64,000 nt of DNA from Staphylococcus taiwanensis (GCA_020544305.1 CP058667.1:434001-498000), one strand, 5' to 3'; shown: positions 10,150 through 19,431, numbered from the stretch's first letter. The notes: generated by a model from the sequence alone, not told the origin. Numbers and translations: made by a program.

Positions 10150-11040
10150 GTGAGGAAAATAGAAATCATTAAACTTAAATATTTTAAAGTTGTGGCAGAA
10201 ATGAACAATATCACACAAGCATCTAAACGATTAAATATATCACAACCTGCATTAAGTAAAGCTATTTCTTCGCTTGAAGATGACATAGGTGTTAAATTGT
10301 TTGACCGCAAAGGTAGGCAAATATTTTTAAATCAATATGGAAAATTAATGCTTAATTATGTAAATAATGCTTTTGAAGAGCTTAATGAAGGAGAACGTGT
10401 AGTAAGAGCATTGACAGGCATTGAAAGCGGGCAAGTGACTTTTGCAATCACGTTTCCACACGTCATGCCATCCCTCATTCAAATATTTTTATCTCAACAT
10501 CCAGATCTTAAGATTAAACAATATCAAGCGAATTCTGATGATGCTAAACAATTAATATTAGATAACAAAGTAGATTGTGCCATTTCCTCTTCACCAATTG
10601 AACATGAAGATATTGTATGGGAACCTATTATCAAAGATGACATCTATTTAACAGTGAGTAAGACACATCCTTTGGCAACGTTTGACTCAATTGAGTTGCA
10701 ACAAATTGAGAACGACAGACTAATCGGACAAATCAAGGGCTATGGTTTCCGCGATACTATAGACGACATTTTAGAAAGGGAAGGCATTCGTCCTAACTAT
10801 CAAATCGAAGTAGAAGATTCGAGTGCGATTTTAAAATTAGTTGCTATGAATATTGGTATTTCATTTACGCCCAAGCAAGCGTTAATGCAGCTGAATTCAC
10901 AAGTCGTTGCTATCCCTATTAAAAACAAAGGATGTTATCGTATGATTGGTATCGCATATAAGCAATCACATTATTTTACGGAAGTAGCAACGTCGTTTAA
11001 AACGTTCGTAACACAATACTTTCGTGAACTAAACAATTAA
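10150..11040 (+). CDS. LysR-family transcriptional regulator
   Basis: A 296-residue LysR regulator. The N-terminal winged helix shows the family pattern (LKYFKVVAE, ITQASKRLNISQPALSKAISSLEDDIG, residues ~8-50), followed by a substrate-binding-like effector domain. The start is odd. The only standard codon is a GTG at 10150 that overlaps the purine run AAGGGGTGAGG. An ATA at 10159, correctly spaced from that run, would give the typical LysR beginning (MEIIKLKYF). A mutated ATG to ATA start is therefore possible. The gene diverges from the SDR pseudogene, its likely former target, and a good terminator follows. Confidence 0.85.
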   Translation: MRKIEIIKLKYFKVVAEMNNITQASKRLNISQPALSKAISSLEDDIGVKLFDRKGRQIFLNQYGKLMLNYVNNAFEELNEGERVVRALTGIESGQVTFAITFPHVMPSLIQIFLSQHPDLKIKQYQANSDDAKQLILDNKVDCAISSSPIEHEDIVWEPIIKDDIYLTVSKTHPLATFDSIELQQIENDRLIGQIKGYGFRDTIDDILEREGIRPNYQIEVEDSSAILKLVAMNIGISFTPKQALMQLNSQVVAIPIKNKGCYRMIGIAYKQSHYFTEVATSFKTFVTQYFRELNN

Positions 11041-11062
11041 ACTAAATAGGTATAAATAGTAT

Positions 11063-11139
11063 GACACAATTATGACGTGTTCAATAGACGTTTCAAGAAA
11101 GTTTGAATGTCAATTTTACGCCTTAATTGTGTCTTTTTT
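11063..11139 (+). terminator. Terminator after the LysR gene
   Basis: The arms GACACAATTA and TAATTGTGTC enclose a long internal region with a second imperfect stem, followed by six T residues. Confidence 0.75.
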
Positions 11140-11189
11140 GTAAACCTTTAATATAATTATGATGTTTTTAATTGTATTAATTTGTGTTA

Positions 11190-11224
11190 TATGACATACT
11201 TTAAATTAATTAGTATGACATAAT
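11190..11224 (+). promoter_or_regulatory. Tandem CcpN-like boxes in front of ppdK
   Basis: Two direct repeats, TATGACATACT (11190-11200) and TATGACATAAT (11214-11224), lie 24 bp apart. The CcpN consensus TRTGHYATAYW (recalled from B. subtilis) matches the first at 11/11 and the second at 10/11. A third near match (TGTGTTATATG, 11183-11193) overlaps the first. CcpN represses gluconeogenic genes when glucose is present, which would suit a PEP-forming enzyme. The site assignment is inferred from motif and context. Confidence 0.6.
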
Positions 11225-11246
11225 AATTAATTGAGGTGACATTATA

Positions 11247-13874
11247 ATGACAAAATATATTTATGCTTTTGATGAAGGACAAAAATCGATGAAAGATTTA
11301 CTTGGAGGTAAAGGTGCGAATCTGTCTGAAATGAAACGTTTAGGGTTACCTGTGCCAGATGGTTTTACTATTACGACTGCTGCCTGTATTGAATACTTAA
11401 AACAAGGTAAAGAATTATCGACTGAAGTAAAAACACAATTAATAAATCATCTTGCTGACTTTTCAAAGAGAACTGGGAAATCGTTCTCATCAGATGCTAA
11501 TTTATTACTTGTATCTGTACGAAGTGGTGCTAAAATATCGATGCCTGGTATGATGGATACGATTCTCAACTTAGGATTAAACGATGATAACGTTAAGAAA
11601 CTTGCAGATAAAACAGGTGATGCACGCTTTGCGTATGACTGTTACCGTCGTTTGCTACAAATGTTTGGTGAAGTCGTATATAACGTGCCAATGCAAGCAT
11701 TTGATACATACTTTGAAGATTATAAACAACGTCACAACTTTGAAAATGATGCTGCAATTACAGCTGAAGGTTTGCAAGAAATTTGTGAACGTTTTAAAGA
11801 AATTTATATGGAAGAAGTCTATAAACCTTTTCCACAAGAACCATTAAAACAATTAGAAGAAGCAATCGAAGCGGTATTTAAATCTTGGGATAATGACCGA
11901 GCACGAATTTACCGTGATTTAAATGATATTCCGCATGACATTGGTACAGCTGTAAATATCCAAGAGATGGTCTTTGGTAATAGTGGTAATAATAGTGGAA
12001 CTGGCGTTGCATTTACACGTAACCCAGTGAGTGGAGAAAATAAATTATTTGGTGAATACTTATTAAATGCACAAGGTGAAGACGTTGTAGCTGGTATTCG
12101 CACACCTAAAGATATTTCAACATTACATGACCAAATGCCAGACGTGCATCAAGAATTTGTTGATGTGACAAAACAACTTGAACAGCACTATAAAGATATG
12201 CAAGATATTGAATTTACGATTGAAAATGGCAAACTATATTTACTACAAACACGTAATGGTAAACGTACGGCACGTGCAGCAATTAAAATTGCAGTTGATT
12301 TAGTAGATGAAGGTATTATTAAAAAAGAAGAAGCGATGTCAAACGTTGATGTGAAATCCATCGATCAATTACTGCATCCTAATTTTGATGAAAAAGCTTT
12401 AAAAGAAGCTACCGAAATTTCTAAAATTGGTTTGCCTGCAAGTCCGGGGGCGGCTACAGGACAAATCGTGTTCTCGGCTGAAGAAGCTAAAGTACAAGCT
12501 GATGCAGGTAAGAAAGTCATCCTAATGCGTCCGGAAACGTCTCCAGAAGATATAGAAGGTATGATTGCGAGTGAAGCCATCGTAACGACTCATGGTGGTA
12601 TGACATCGCACGCTGCTGTAGTCGCACGTGGTATGGGTAAATGTTGTGTGACAGGTTGTTCGGATTTAGAAATTAATACTGTAGCAAAGACAGTTTATTA
12701 TAATGGTGGTGAACTTCATGAAGGCGACACAATTTCAGTTGATGGTTCTAAAGGGGACATCTACATCGGTGAAATTGAAACAGTGAGTGCCGAACACAGT
12801 GAAGAATTCACACAATTCATGGAATGGTCAGAAGATATTGCACGCTTGAATGTCCGTATGAATGCTGAAACACCTCAGGATATTAAAGCAGGTTACGAAT
12901 TTGGTTCTAAAGGAATTGGTTTGGTACGTACTGAGCACATGTTCTTCGGAGCAGAGCGTTTAGTTGAAATGCGCCGATTCATTCTGTCTTCTTCATATGA
13001 ACAACGTGTAGAGGCATTAAATAATATTCGTAAGTATCAAGTAGAAGACTTTGAAGCAATATTTAGATTATCTGGTGAACGTCCTACAATTGTACGTCTG
13101 CTTGATCCACCGTTACATGAGTTTTTACCTAATTCAGATGAAGATGTTGAGAATGTAGCACGACAACTCAATATTCCTAAAGAAGTACTAAATAAACGCA
13201 TTGTAGATCTTCATGAAGTGAATCCGATGTTAGGACACCGTGGTTGTAGACTTGCTATCACATATCCTGAATTATATGAAATGCAAGTTGAAGCGATTAT
13301 GGGAAGCGTATTAAAACTTAAAAAAGAGGGGATAACATGTAAACCTGAAATTATGATTCCATTAGTATCGACTGTGGAAGAATTTACAACGCTTAAAGAG
13401 AAGCTTGTTAATACAATTGAACAGTTAGAGAAAGAACAAGGGGATAGCGTACCGTATTTAATCGGTACAATGATTGAAACGCCTCGTGCATGCTTAGTAG
13501 CAGATGAACTAGCGCAACATTGTGATTTCTTTAGCTTTGGTACCAATGATTTAACACAATTGACATTTGGTTTCTCTAGAGATGATGCAGGCAAATTTAT
13601 AAATGTGTATACTGAAAGTAATATATTGAAGCTTGACCCATTCCAAACGTTAGATAAAGATGGTGTCGGAAAATTAATCGAAATTGCAGTTGAACAAGCT
13701 AAAAAAGTGAATCCGAAGATTAAAATCGGTGTTTGTGGTGAATTAGGTGGAGATGCCAAGTCTATTCGTCGCTTCAATCAATTAGCGATAGACTATGTTT
13801 CATGCTCACCATTCCGAGTGCCAGGTGCAATTTTAGCAACAGCTCAGAGTCAAGCGGAGGAAAGCGAGCATTAA
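11247..13874 (+). CDS. ppdK: Pyruvate, phosphate dikinase
   Basis: An 875-residue cytosolic enzyme interconverting pyruvate + ATP + Pi with PEP + AMP + PPi, usable for gluconeogenesis. Length and all three domains match the family. An ATP-grasp nucleotide-binding domain covers ~1-340, with LLGGKGANLSEM near residue 20. The phospho-His domain holds GGMTSHAAVVARG with His455 and the regulatory Thr at 453. The C-terminal PEP/pyruvate TIM barrel carries GLVRTEHMFF, GTNDLTQLTFGFSRDD and the CGELGGD active-site motif. A ribosome site (GAGGTGA) lies 8 bases before the ATG. It is followed at once by ppsR, its normal regulator, which is broken here. CcpN-like boxes lie upstream. Confidence 0.96.
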   Translation: MTKYIYAFDEGQKSMKDLLGGKGANLSEMKRLGLPVPDGFTITTAACIEYLKQGKELSTEVKTQLINHLADFSKRTGKSFSSDANLLLVSVRSGAKISMPGMMDTILNLGLNDDNVKKLADKTGDARFAYDCYRRLLQMFGEVVYNVPMQAFDTYFEDYKQRHNFENDAAITAEGLQEICERFKEIYMEEVYKPFPQEPLKQLEEAIEAVFKSWDNDRARIYRDLNDIPHDIGTAVNIQEMVFGNSGNNSGTGVAFTRNPVSGENKLFGEYLLNAQGEDVVAGIRTPKDISTLHDQMPDVHQEFVDVTKQLEQHYKDMQDIEFTIENGKLYLLQTRNGKRTARAAIKIAVDLVDEGIIKKEEAMSNVDVKSIDQLLHPNFDEKALKEATEISKIGLPASPGAATGQIVFSAEEAKVQADAGKKVILMRPETSPEDIEGMIASEAIVTTHGGMTSHAAVVARGMGKCCVTGCSDLEINTVAKTVYYNGGELHEGDTISVDGSKGDIYIGEIETVSAEHSEEFTQFMEWSEDIARLNVRMNAETPQDIKAGYEFGSKGIGLVRTEHMFFGAERLVEMRRFILSSSYEQRVEALNNIRKYQVEDFEAIFRLSGERPTIVRLLDPPLHEFLPNSDEDVENVARQLNIPKEVLNKRIVDLHEVNPMLGHRGCRLAITYPELYEMQVEAIMGSVLKLKKEGITCKPEIMIPLVSTVEEFTTLKEKLVNTIEQLEKEQGDSVPYLIGTMIETPRACLVADELAQHCDFFSFGTNDLTQLTFGFSRDDAGKFINVYTESNILKLDPFQTLDKDGVGKLIEIAVEQAKKVNPKIKIGVCGELGGDAKSIRRFNQLAIDYVSCSPFRVPGAILATAQSQAEESEH

Positions 13875-13875
13875 A

Positions 13876-14593
13876 GTGAACGAAATTCAATCAAATGAAC
13901 AAATTCTAAAGTTATTTATCGTATCAGATTCCATTGGCGAAACAGCACAACGAATGATTCATGCAACATTAACGCAGTTTCCTGATTTGCATAATGTTGA
14001 AATTAAGAAATTTCCATATATAAAAGACGAAGAAGAATTCTTAAATATTTTAAATTTAGCTCGTGAACAACATGCGATTGTTGCGACGACATTAGTGAGT
14101 GAATCATTTAATGCCCTTGGACATCAATTTGCACATGAACATGATATTCCTTATGTTGATTACATATCTGATTTAATCAGTATTATTGAAAAGGTAACAC
14201 ACAGCCAACCACTTATGGAAAGTGGTGCGTTACGTAAATTAAATGATGAATATTTCAAACGGATTGAAGCGATTGAATACTCAGTTAAGTACGATGATGG
14301 CAAACATTTTACTGATATTGGAGAAGCGGATGCATAATGTATATAAACAAAAAGGCTTAAAAGTGTTTGGTTTAACTGCGAGTCCACAGTATATAGCTAA
14401 TATACGAAAGAATCGTGCCGAGACATTAGGTTTATCTAGCGAATCACGATACAATAACTTGGATCGCATTAAGAAAGAACTTGTTTATGCGGAAGAAGTC
14501 TTCAAGAAATTAAATGCAACCGTCATTAATACAGAATATAAATCGATTGAAGAATCCGCATTTTACATTGAAAAGTTTATACAACCAAAATGA
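13876..14593 (+). pseudogene. ppsR: PPDK/PEP synthase regulatory protein, inactivated by internal deletion
   Basis: The intact family (DUF299, ~270 aa) is a bifunctional ADP-dependent kinase and Pi-dependent phosphorylase acting on the Thr two residues before the PPDK catalytic His. Here a GTG start at 13876, with SD GGAGG inside the ppdK 3' end, opens a frame reading through YDDGKHFTDIGEADA and stopping at 14337. Family sequence resumes in another frame as NVYKQKGLKVFGLTASP and continues to a normal end (SIEESAFYIEKF) at 14593. About 35 codons expected between these points are missing, including the P-loop-like SRTSKTP segment. The junction is near 14333-14336. Both remaining halves are well conserved, so the loss looks recent. 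Confidence 0.9.
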
Positions 14594-14957
14594 TAGTATA
14601 AGCTAGAAAAGTGGTTCATTTATAAATACCTTTCATACATGTTAAAAGCGACATATCAAAAGACGATTAATAATATTGAAACAAATTTGGTTTGTTAAAT
14701 AAGAACGCTTGGTTACATATTGTAGCTGAGTGTTCTTATTTATAAATTGAATGAATGTTTATTAAAACAGGAATCTATAAAAAATTAATTATAATTAAGT
14801 TTCGCCAATTTACAATTTACCATATTTGTTTTAACATAATAGTGAAAGGCTTAACAATCTTAACAACAAAGTATATTACTTTGGTTTAAAGGGAGAAAGA
14901 AAAGTAAGTAATAACTTTTTATATTGTTAACTAATAAATTTGGAGAGGTGTACAACC
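14594..14957 (+). other. Intergenic region between ppsR remnant and mqo
   Basis: No gene is seen. It holds a terminator-like hairpin at 14697-14741 (arms AAATAAGAAC.CT and AG.GTTCTTATTT) and an A/T-rich stretch that must carry the mqo promoter. The mqo Shine-Dalgarno GGAGAGGTG is at 14941-14949. No confident -35/-10 pair or operator could be chosen by eye. Confidence 0.6.
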
Positions 14958-16451
14958 ATGGCAGAATCAAAAGACGTCATTTTAATTGGTGCCGGTGTCT
15001 TAAGTACAACATTTGGTTCTATGTTAAATGAGCTTGAACCTGATTGGAATATCAAGCTCTATGAACGTATGGATCGACCAGGCCTAGAAAGTTCTAATGA
15101 ACGCCACAACGCTGGTACTGGTCACGCTGCACTTTGTGAATTGAACTATACTGTTCAACAACCAGACGGTTCAATTGACATTGATAAAGCGAAAGAAATT
15201 AATGAAGAATTTGAGATTTCTAAACAGTTCTGGGGTCACTTAGTGAAAGAAGGACATATCGAGAATCCAAGAGAATTTATCAATCCTCTACCACACATCA
15301 GTTTTGTTAGAGGTGTTCATAACAAAGAATTCTTGAAAAAACGTTATGAAGCAATGAAACAATCACCAATGTTCGACAATATCGAATATACAGAAGATAT
15401 TGAAGTAATGAGAAAATGGATTCCATTAATGATGAAAGGCCGCGTTGATGATGGCAAAATGGCTGCTAGTAAAATCAACGAAGGTACTGACGTAAACTTT
15501 GGTGAATTAACACGTAAGATGGCTAGACATTTAGAACAAGACGAACATGTTGAAGTTAAATATAGTCATCAAGTACTTGATTTTGAACGTTTATCTAATG
15601 GTAAATGGCAAGTTAAAATCAAAGACCTTAAAACTGGTAATGTATTTGAAGAAGTTACTGACTATGTATTTATCGGTGCTGGCGGTGCCGCAATTCCATT
15701 GTTACAAAAAACAGGTATCCCTGAAAGTAAACATTTAGGTGGATTCCCTATCACTGGTCAATTCTTAGCTTGTACTAACCCACAAGTGATTGAAGAACAC
15801 GATGCCAAAGTGTATGGTAAAGAGCCACCAGGCACACCACCAATGACTGTACCTCACCTTGATGCACGTTACATCGAAGGTAAACGTACGTTATTATTTG
15901 GACCATTTGCGAATGTAGGACCTAAATTCCTTAAAAATGGCTCAAACTTAGATTTATTCAAATCTATCAAACCGTATAACATTACTACAATGTTGGCTGC
16001 AGCAGTTAAAAACTTACCATTGATTAAATATTCATTTGATCAAATCATCATGACTAAAGAAGGTTGTATGAACCACTTACGTACATTCTACCCTGAAGCG
16101 CGTGATGAAGATTGGGAATTATACACTGCAGGTAAACGTGTACAAGTCATTAAAGATACTGAAAAAGAAGGTAAAGGATTTATCCAATTCGGTACAGAAG
16201 TGGTTAACTCTGAAGACCATTCAGTTATTGCTTTACTTGGTGAATCACCAGGGGCATCAACTTCAGTATCAGTAGCATTAGAAGTGCTTGAGAAAAACTT
16301 CCCTGAACATATTGGTGAATGGGACGCTAAAATTAAGAAAATGATTCCATCATATGGTCAATCATTAATTGAAGACGTTGACTTAATGAGAAAAACACGT
16401 CGTCAAACTTCTAAAGACCTTGAATTAGGTTATTATGATAACGCTAAATAA
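14958..16451 (+). CDS. mqo: Malate:quinone oxidoreductase
   Basis: A 497-residue FAD-dependent, membrane-associated enzyme that oxidises malate to oxaloacetate and passes electrons to menaquinone. The start of the protein has the dinucleotide motif (VILIGAGVLSTTFG). The Mqo signatures ERHNAGTGHAALCELNYT, GGFPITGQFLACTNP and the C-terminal LLGESPGASTSVSVALEVL are present, and length matches the family. A TTG at 14940 opens the frame earlier but overlaps the ribosome site GGAGAGGTG; ATG 14958 is correctly spaced. It matches S. aureus mqo2 by position. With ppdK beside it, the locus supports growth on organic and amino acids. Confidence 0.95.
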   Translation: MAESKDVILIGAGVLSTTFGSMLNELEPDWNIKLYERMDRPGLESSNERHNAGTGHAALCELNYTVQQPDGSIDIDKAKEINEEFEISKQFWGHLVKEGHIENPREFINPLPHISFVRGVHNKEFLKKRYEAMKQSPMFDNIEYTEDIEVMRKWIPLMMKGRVDDGKMAASKINEGTDVNFGELTRKMARHLEQDEHVEVKYSHQVLDFERLSNGKWQVKIKDLKTGNVFEEVTDYVFIGAGGAAIPLLQKTGIPESKHLGGFPITGQFLACTNPQVIEEHDAKVYGKEPPGTPPMTVPHLDARYIEGKRTLLFGPFANVGPKFLKNGSNLDLFKSIKPYNITTMLAAAVKNLPLIKYSFDQIIMTKEGCMNHLRTFYPEARDEDWELYTAGKRVQVIKDTEKEGKGFIQFGTEVVNSEDHSVIALLGESPGASTSVSVALEVLEKNFPEHIGEWDAKIKKMIPSYGQSLIEDVDLMRKTRRQTSKDLELGYYDNAK

Positions 16452-16466
16452 AATGTAATTAAATTA

Positions 16467-16610
16467 AGAGTCCGAGACATAATGTTCTTGGATAAATAAA
16501 GAGGGCAATTTCTATTTAAATAATATAGAAATTGCCCTTTTTATTTATTCGTTTATCTTTGTTGGGGTTACAACCAATTTATAAAGAATTCTGTCCTACT
16601 TCCGCTAGGA
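16467..16610. repeat. Staphylococcal intergenic repeat copy carrying a terminator
   Basis: The left end GAGTCCGAGACATAATG and right end AAAGAATTCTGTCCTACTT are degenerate versions of the ends seen at 29150-29298. Inside is a strong terminator hairpin (16503-16545, arms GGGCAATTTCTAT and ATAGAAATTGCCC, then T-rich) that would end mqo transcripts. Confidence 0.6.
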
Positions 16611-16637
16611 TTTTAGGATTTATGTTCCAGTCTGTTT

Positions 16638-17345
16638 TTAACTTTCTATAGGAATAAAGAAGTTAGAGTATTGATAATGATATACAATATTTGAGTAATC
16701 AAAAGGAATCCCTTTATTGGTATGGAAGGTCAAATCATGACGCATACAAGGATCGTTTGGCTTAAGATTCAATTGTGGGGCTTCATTTTCAGAAAGGAAA
16801 TCAATATAGAAATAGATATCAGAGAAACCAATATGAATCTTAAGTTCGGTTTGTAGATAATCGAATATTGAACGCTCGGCAATCGTCTCATCAAGGTGAG
16901 TGACCAAATCTTGATTGAAGTAAGATGTCTCAATACACAACGGATTATTGTCTAAGTAGCGTATTCGCTCAACATAATAAACTTGCGCATTGCTGTCTGA
17001 TAAGCGTAAATGATCTCTTACTTCATCATTTGGATAAATTGATTCAACTTTTAAGACTTTACTTGTGACTTGATGGCCTTGTAAATTATCGGAAAATCCT
17101 TTTGTTTTTAATAAATTAATATAGCCAGATTTCTTTTTATTACGTACATAGATACCACTACCTCTTGTCTGATAAATCGTACCTTCTTTTTCTAACATTT
17201 CCAATGCTTTAATAATCGTGCTTTTACTAACTTGATAGTCTTGCTTGAGCTGTTCTACACTAGGCAATTTATCTCCAACAAGATATTGATTGTTTTCAAT
17301 AGAATCTGAAATTTCATGTGCAATGCGTTCGTACTTTAACATCAT
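16638..17345 (-). CDS. GntR/HutC-family repressor of the beta-glucoside genes
   Basis: A 235-residue regulator with an N-terminal winged helix (GDKLPSVEQLKQDYQVSKSTIIKALEMLEKEG, residues ~24-56) and a C-terminal UTRA ligand-binding domain (~95-230). The organisation matches TreR/BglR-type repressors that respond to phosphorylated sugars. It is transcribed away from the PTS gene. Two copies of a near-palindrome centred on ACCGGT lie in the shared intergenic region and are the obvious operators. The first two codons are both ATG; the ribosome site GGGAG favours the second (17342). The effector is probably a 6-phospho-beta-glucoside, inferred from the neighbours. Confidence 0.88.
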   Translation of the reverse strand: MMLKYERIAHEISDSIENNQYLVGDKLPSVEQLKQDYQVSKSTIIKALEMLEKEGTIYQTRGSGIYVRNKKKSGYINLLKTKGFSDNLQGHQVTSKVLKVESIYPNDEVRDHLRLSDSNAQVYYVERIRYLDNNPLCIETSYFNQDLVTHLDETIAERSIFDYLQTELKIHIGFSDIYFYIDFLSENEAPQLNLKPNDPCMRHDLTFHTNKGIPFDYSNIVYHYQYSNFFIPIES

Positions 17346-17404
17346 TTGACTCCCTTATGACGTGATTTTATATACATTATAGCAAAACTAAGTTCAATTT
17401 TGTT

Positions 17405-17463
17405 AATTGTACCGGTATAATTCTGGGAAATCTGTTTACAAATTGTACCGGTATAATTATAAT
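17405..17463 (+). promoter_or_regulatory. PTS promoter with two repressor operators
   Basis: The 18-base sequence AATTGTACCGGTATAATT occurs twice, at 17405-17422 and 17441-17458. Each is a near-perfect palindrome. A promoter with -35 TTTACA (17435-17440), a 17-bp spacer and -10 TATAAT (17458-17463) has the second operator exactly filling its spacer, so bound repressor would block RNA polymerase. The first copy could also control the divergent repressor gene. Copies are 36 bp apart centre to centre. Confidence 0.85.
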
Positions 17464-17529
17464 AAAATGTGTAAGGGTTTTCATTTTTAAGGGAATAAAA
17501 ATGAAAATAATTAATTGGGAGGTTGTGTC

Positions 17530-19431
17530 ATGAGTGAAAAAGATAAACGATTGGCGAGTGAAATCCTCGAAGCAGTAGGTGGAGAGGATAATATCGTCAA
17601 TTACACTCATTGCGCAACGCGATTACGTATTGTCTTGAAACGTTCTGTGCCGGATGCGAAAAAGAATGTAGCAGCACTTGATGGTGTGGTAACTGTCGTT
17701 GAAAATAATGGACAGTTTCAAGTCGTGATTGGCAATGCGGTCGCTAGTGTATACAAAGAATTTGAAGGCTTAGTGGGGGAAGATAATCAACAATCAACTG
17801 ATGATGAGGGTGAAAAGGGAACGATTCTAAATCGTATTATTGCAACTATGTCAGCAGTATTCGCGCCATTCATTTATATCTTGGCTGCGGCTGGTATTTT
17901 ACAAGGTATCTTAATAATAGCAAAGATGATCTTTCCAACTTTTGAGAAGACGGGTACATATGAAGTATTCAACTTCATCTCATGGTCACCATTTACATTC
18001 TTACCCATATTCATAGCAATTACTGCTTCTAAACATTTCAAAGTGAATACATATATCGCTGTGGCATGTTGTGCGGCATTGGTTAGCCCGGATTTAGCAG
18101 GTATTGTAGAACGTATTAGTAGTGGTAAAACATTTACGTTTATTGGCATTCCTTTAAGTGAAACAAGCTATACATCATCTGTATTACCACCGTTATTATT
18201 AGTATGGGTGTTGTCATATGTTGAGAAATATTTAAATAAATATATTCATGAAGTCATACGACCTTTATTTGTACCATTCTTCAGTATTGTCATCATGGTG
18301 CCACTTACATTATTAGTGATTGGGCCCTTAGCGTCTGTTGCTGCGCATGGTATTGCTCAAGGATTTAACTGGTTAGTAGCTGTAGCACCATGGTTAGCTG
18401 GCTTGTTAATAGGTACATTCTGGCAAGTATTCGTTATATTCGGTGTTCACTGGGGTGTGACACCTATGGTCTTGGCAAACTTTGAACAATATAAAAGTGA
18501 TGCTTTCTCTGCATTCCAAACAATTGCGGTTATCGCACAGTTTGGTGCCGTTATGGGTGTATTCCTGAAAACGAGAAATAAAGACTTGAAGAAGGTTTCA
18601 TTATCAGCAGGTATTACAGGCATCTTTGGCATTACCGAGCCATCAATGTATGGTGTTAACTTACGATTTAAGAAACCATTTGTTATCGCGTGTATTAGTG
18701 GCGGTATTGGTGCTTTGATTGCTAGTTTCTTTAATCCGAAATACTACGCGTACGCTGGATTACCGGGTCCAATTACTATTGTAAATGGCTATAACGCGCA
18801 TAATCCAACATCTATATGGGGTATTATCATTGGTTCAATCATTGCGATTGTATTACCAATTATCTTAATCCAAGTGCTTGGGTATGGTGAAGATGTGACG
18901 GAACAAGTAGAAGGCGTTGAAGTTGATGAAGGCCACGAGGCTAGCCACAACACAACAATTGCGAATGAACATCTTGAAAGTGATGTTTATGCACCATTAA
19001 ACGGTTTGGTTGTACCTTTATCTGAAGTCAATGACCCAATATTCTCTGAGGGTATGATGGGTAAAGGCGTTGCTATCCAACCAGAAAGTTATGAGATTAA
19101 AGCACCTATCGATGGCACAATCAGCATGGTAGCAGTTAGTAAACATGCTATTGGTATTACATCATCAAATGGTGTTGAACTTCTAGTGCACGTAGGCTTA
19201 GATACAGTTAAGTTGAATGGTAAAGGTTTCTATTTACTCGTTTCTGAAAATGAAAAAGTAAAAGTAGGACAACCTATATTAAAATTTGATGCAAGTTATA
19301 TCAAAGAACAAGGCTATGACATTATTACACCAGTATTAATCACAAATAGTGATGAATTTGAAGATGTCATATTAGACGATACACAACACGTAAAAGCAAA
19401 AGATAAGATTATGACGGTAGTTAAAAAGTAA
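17530..19431 (+). CDS. Beta-glucoside-specific PTS enzyme IIBCA
   Basis: A 633-residue membrane permease that imports and phosphorylates a beta-glucoside. Domain order is IIB (residues ~1-90, phospho-Cys in NYTHCATRLRI, Cys28), IIC (~105-465, many membrane segments, with GITEPSMYGVNLRFKKPF), then IIA (~490-630, phospho-His in LLVHVGLDTVKLNGKGF). The ribosome site GGGAGG precedes ATG 17530; an earlier in-frame GTG/TTG region overlaps it. The 6-phospho-beta-glucosidase gene follows after 41 bases. No antiterminator gene or RAT hairpin was seen; control is by the GntR repressor instead. Confidence 0.93.
   Translation: MSEKDKRLASEILEAVGGEDNIVNYTHCATRLRIVLKRSVPDAKKNVAALDGVVTVVENNGQFQVVIGNAVASVYKEFEGLVGEDNQQSTDDEGEKGTILNRIIATMSAVFAPFIYILAAAGILQGILIIAKMIFPTFEKTGTYEVFNFISWSPFTFLPIFIAITASKHFKVNTYIAVACCAALVSPDLAGIVERISSGKTFTFIGIPLSETSYTSSVLPPLLLVWVLSYVEKYLNKYIHEVIRPLFVPFFSIVIMVPLTLLVIGPLASVAAHGIAQGFNWLVAVAPWLAGLLIGTFWQVFVIFGVHWGVTPMVLANFEQYKSDAFSAFQTIAVIAQFGAVMGVFLKTRNKDLKKVSLSAGITGIFGITEPSMYGVNLRFKKPFVIACISGGIGALIASFFNPKYYAYAGLPGPITIVNGYNAHNPTSIWGIIIGSIIAIVLPIILIQVLGYGEDVTEQVEGVEVDEGHEASHNTTIANEHLESDVYAPLNGLVVPLSEVNDPIFSEGMMGKGVAIQPESYEIKAPIDGTISMVAVSKHAIGITSSNGVELLVHVGLDTVKLNGKGFYLLVSENEKVKVGQPILKFDASYIKEQGYDIITPVLITNSDEFEDVILDDTQHVKAKDKIMTVVKK

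Noticed and set aside
13211..13777. A 188-codon minus-strand open frame inside ppdK
   Set aside because: It is antisense to a fully conserved enzyme, with a low-complexity Ser/Pro/Ile composition typical of a shadow frame.
14820..14870. A catabolite-responsive element before mqo (TGAAAGGCTTAACA)
   Set aside because: The central CG of the cre consensus is inverted and the remaining match is weak.
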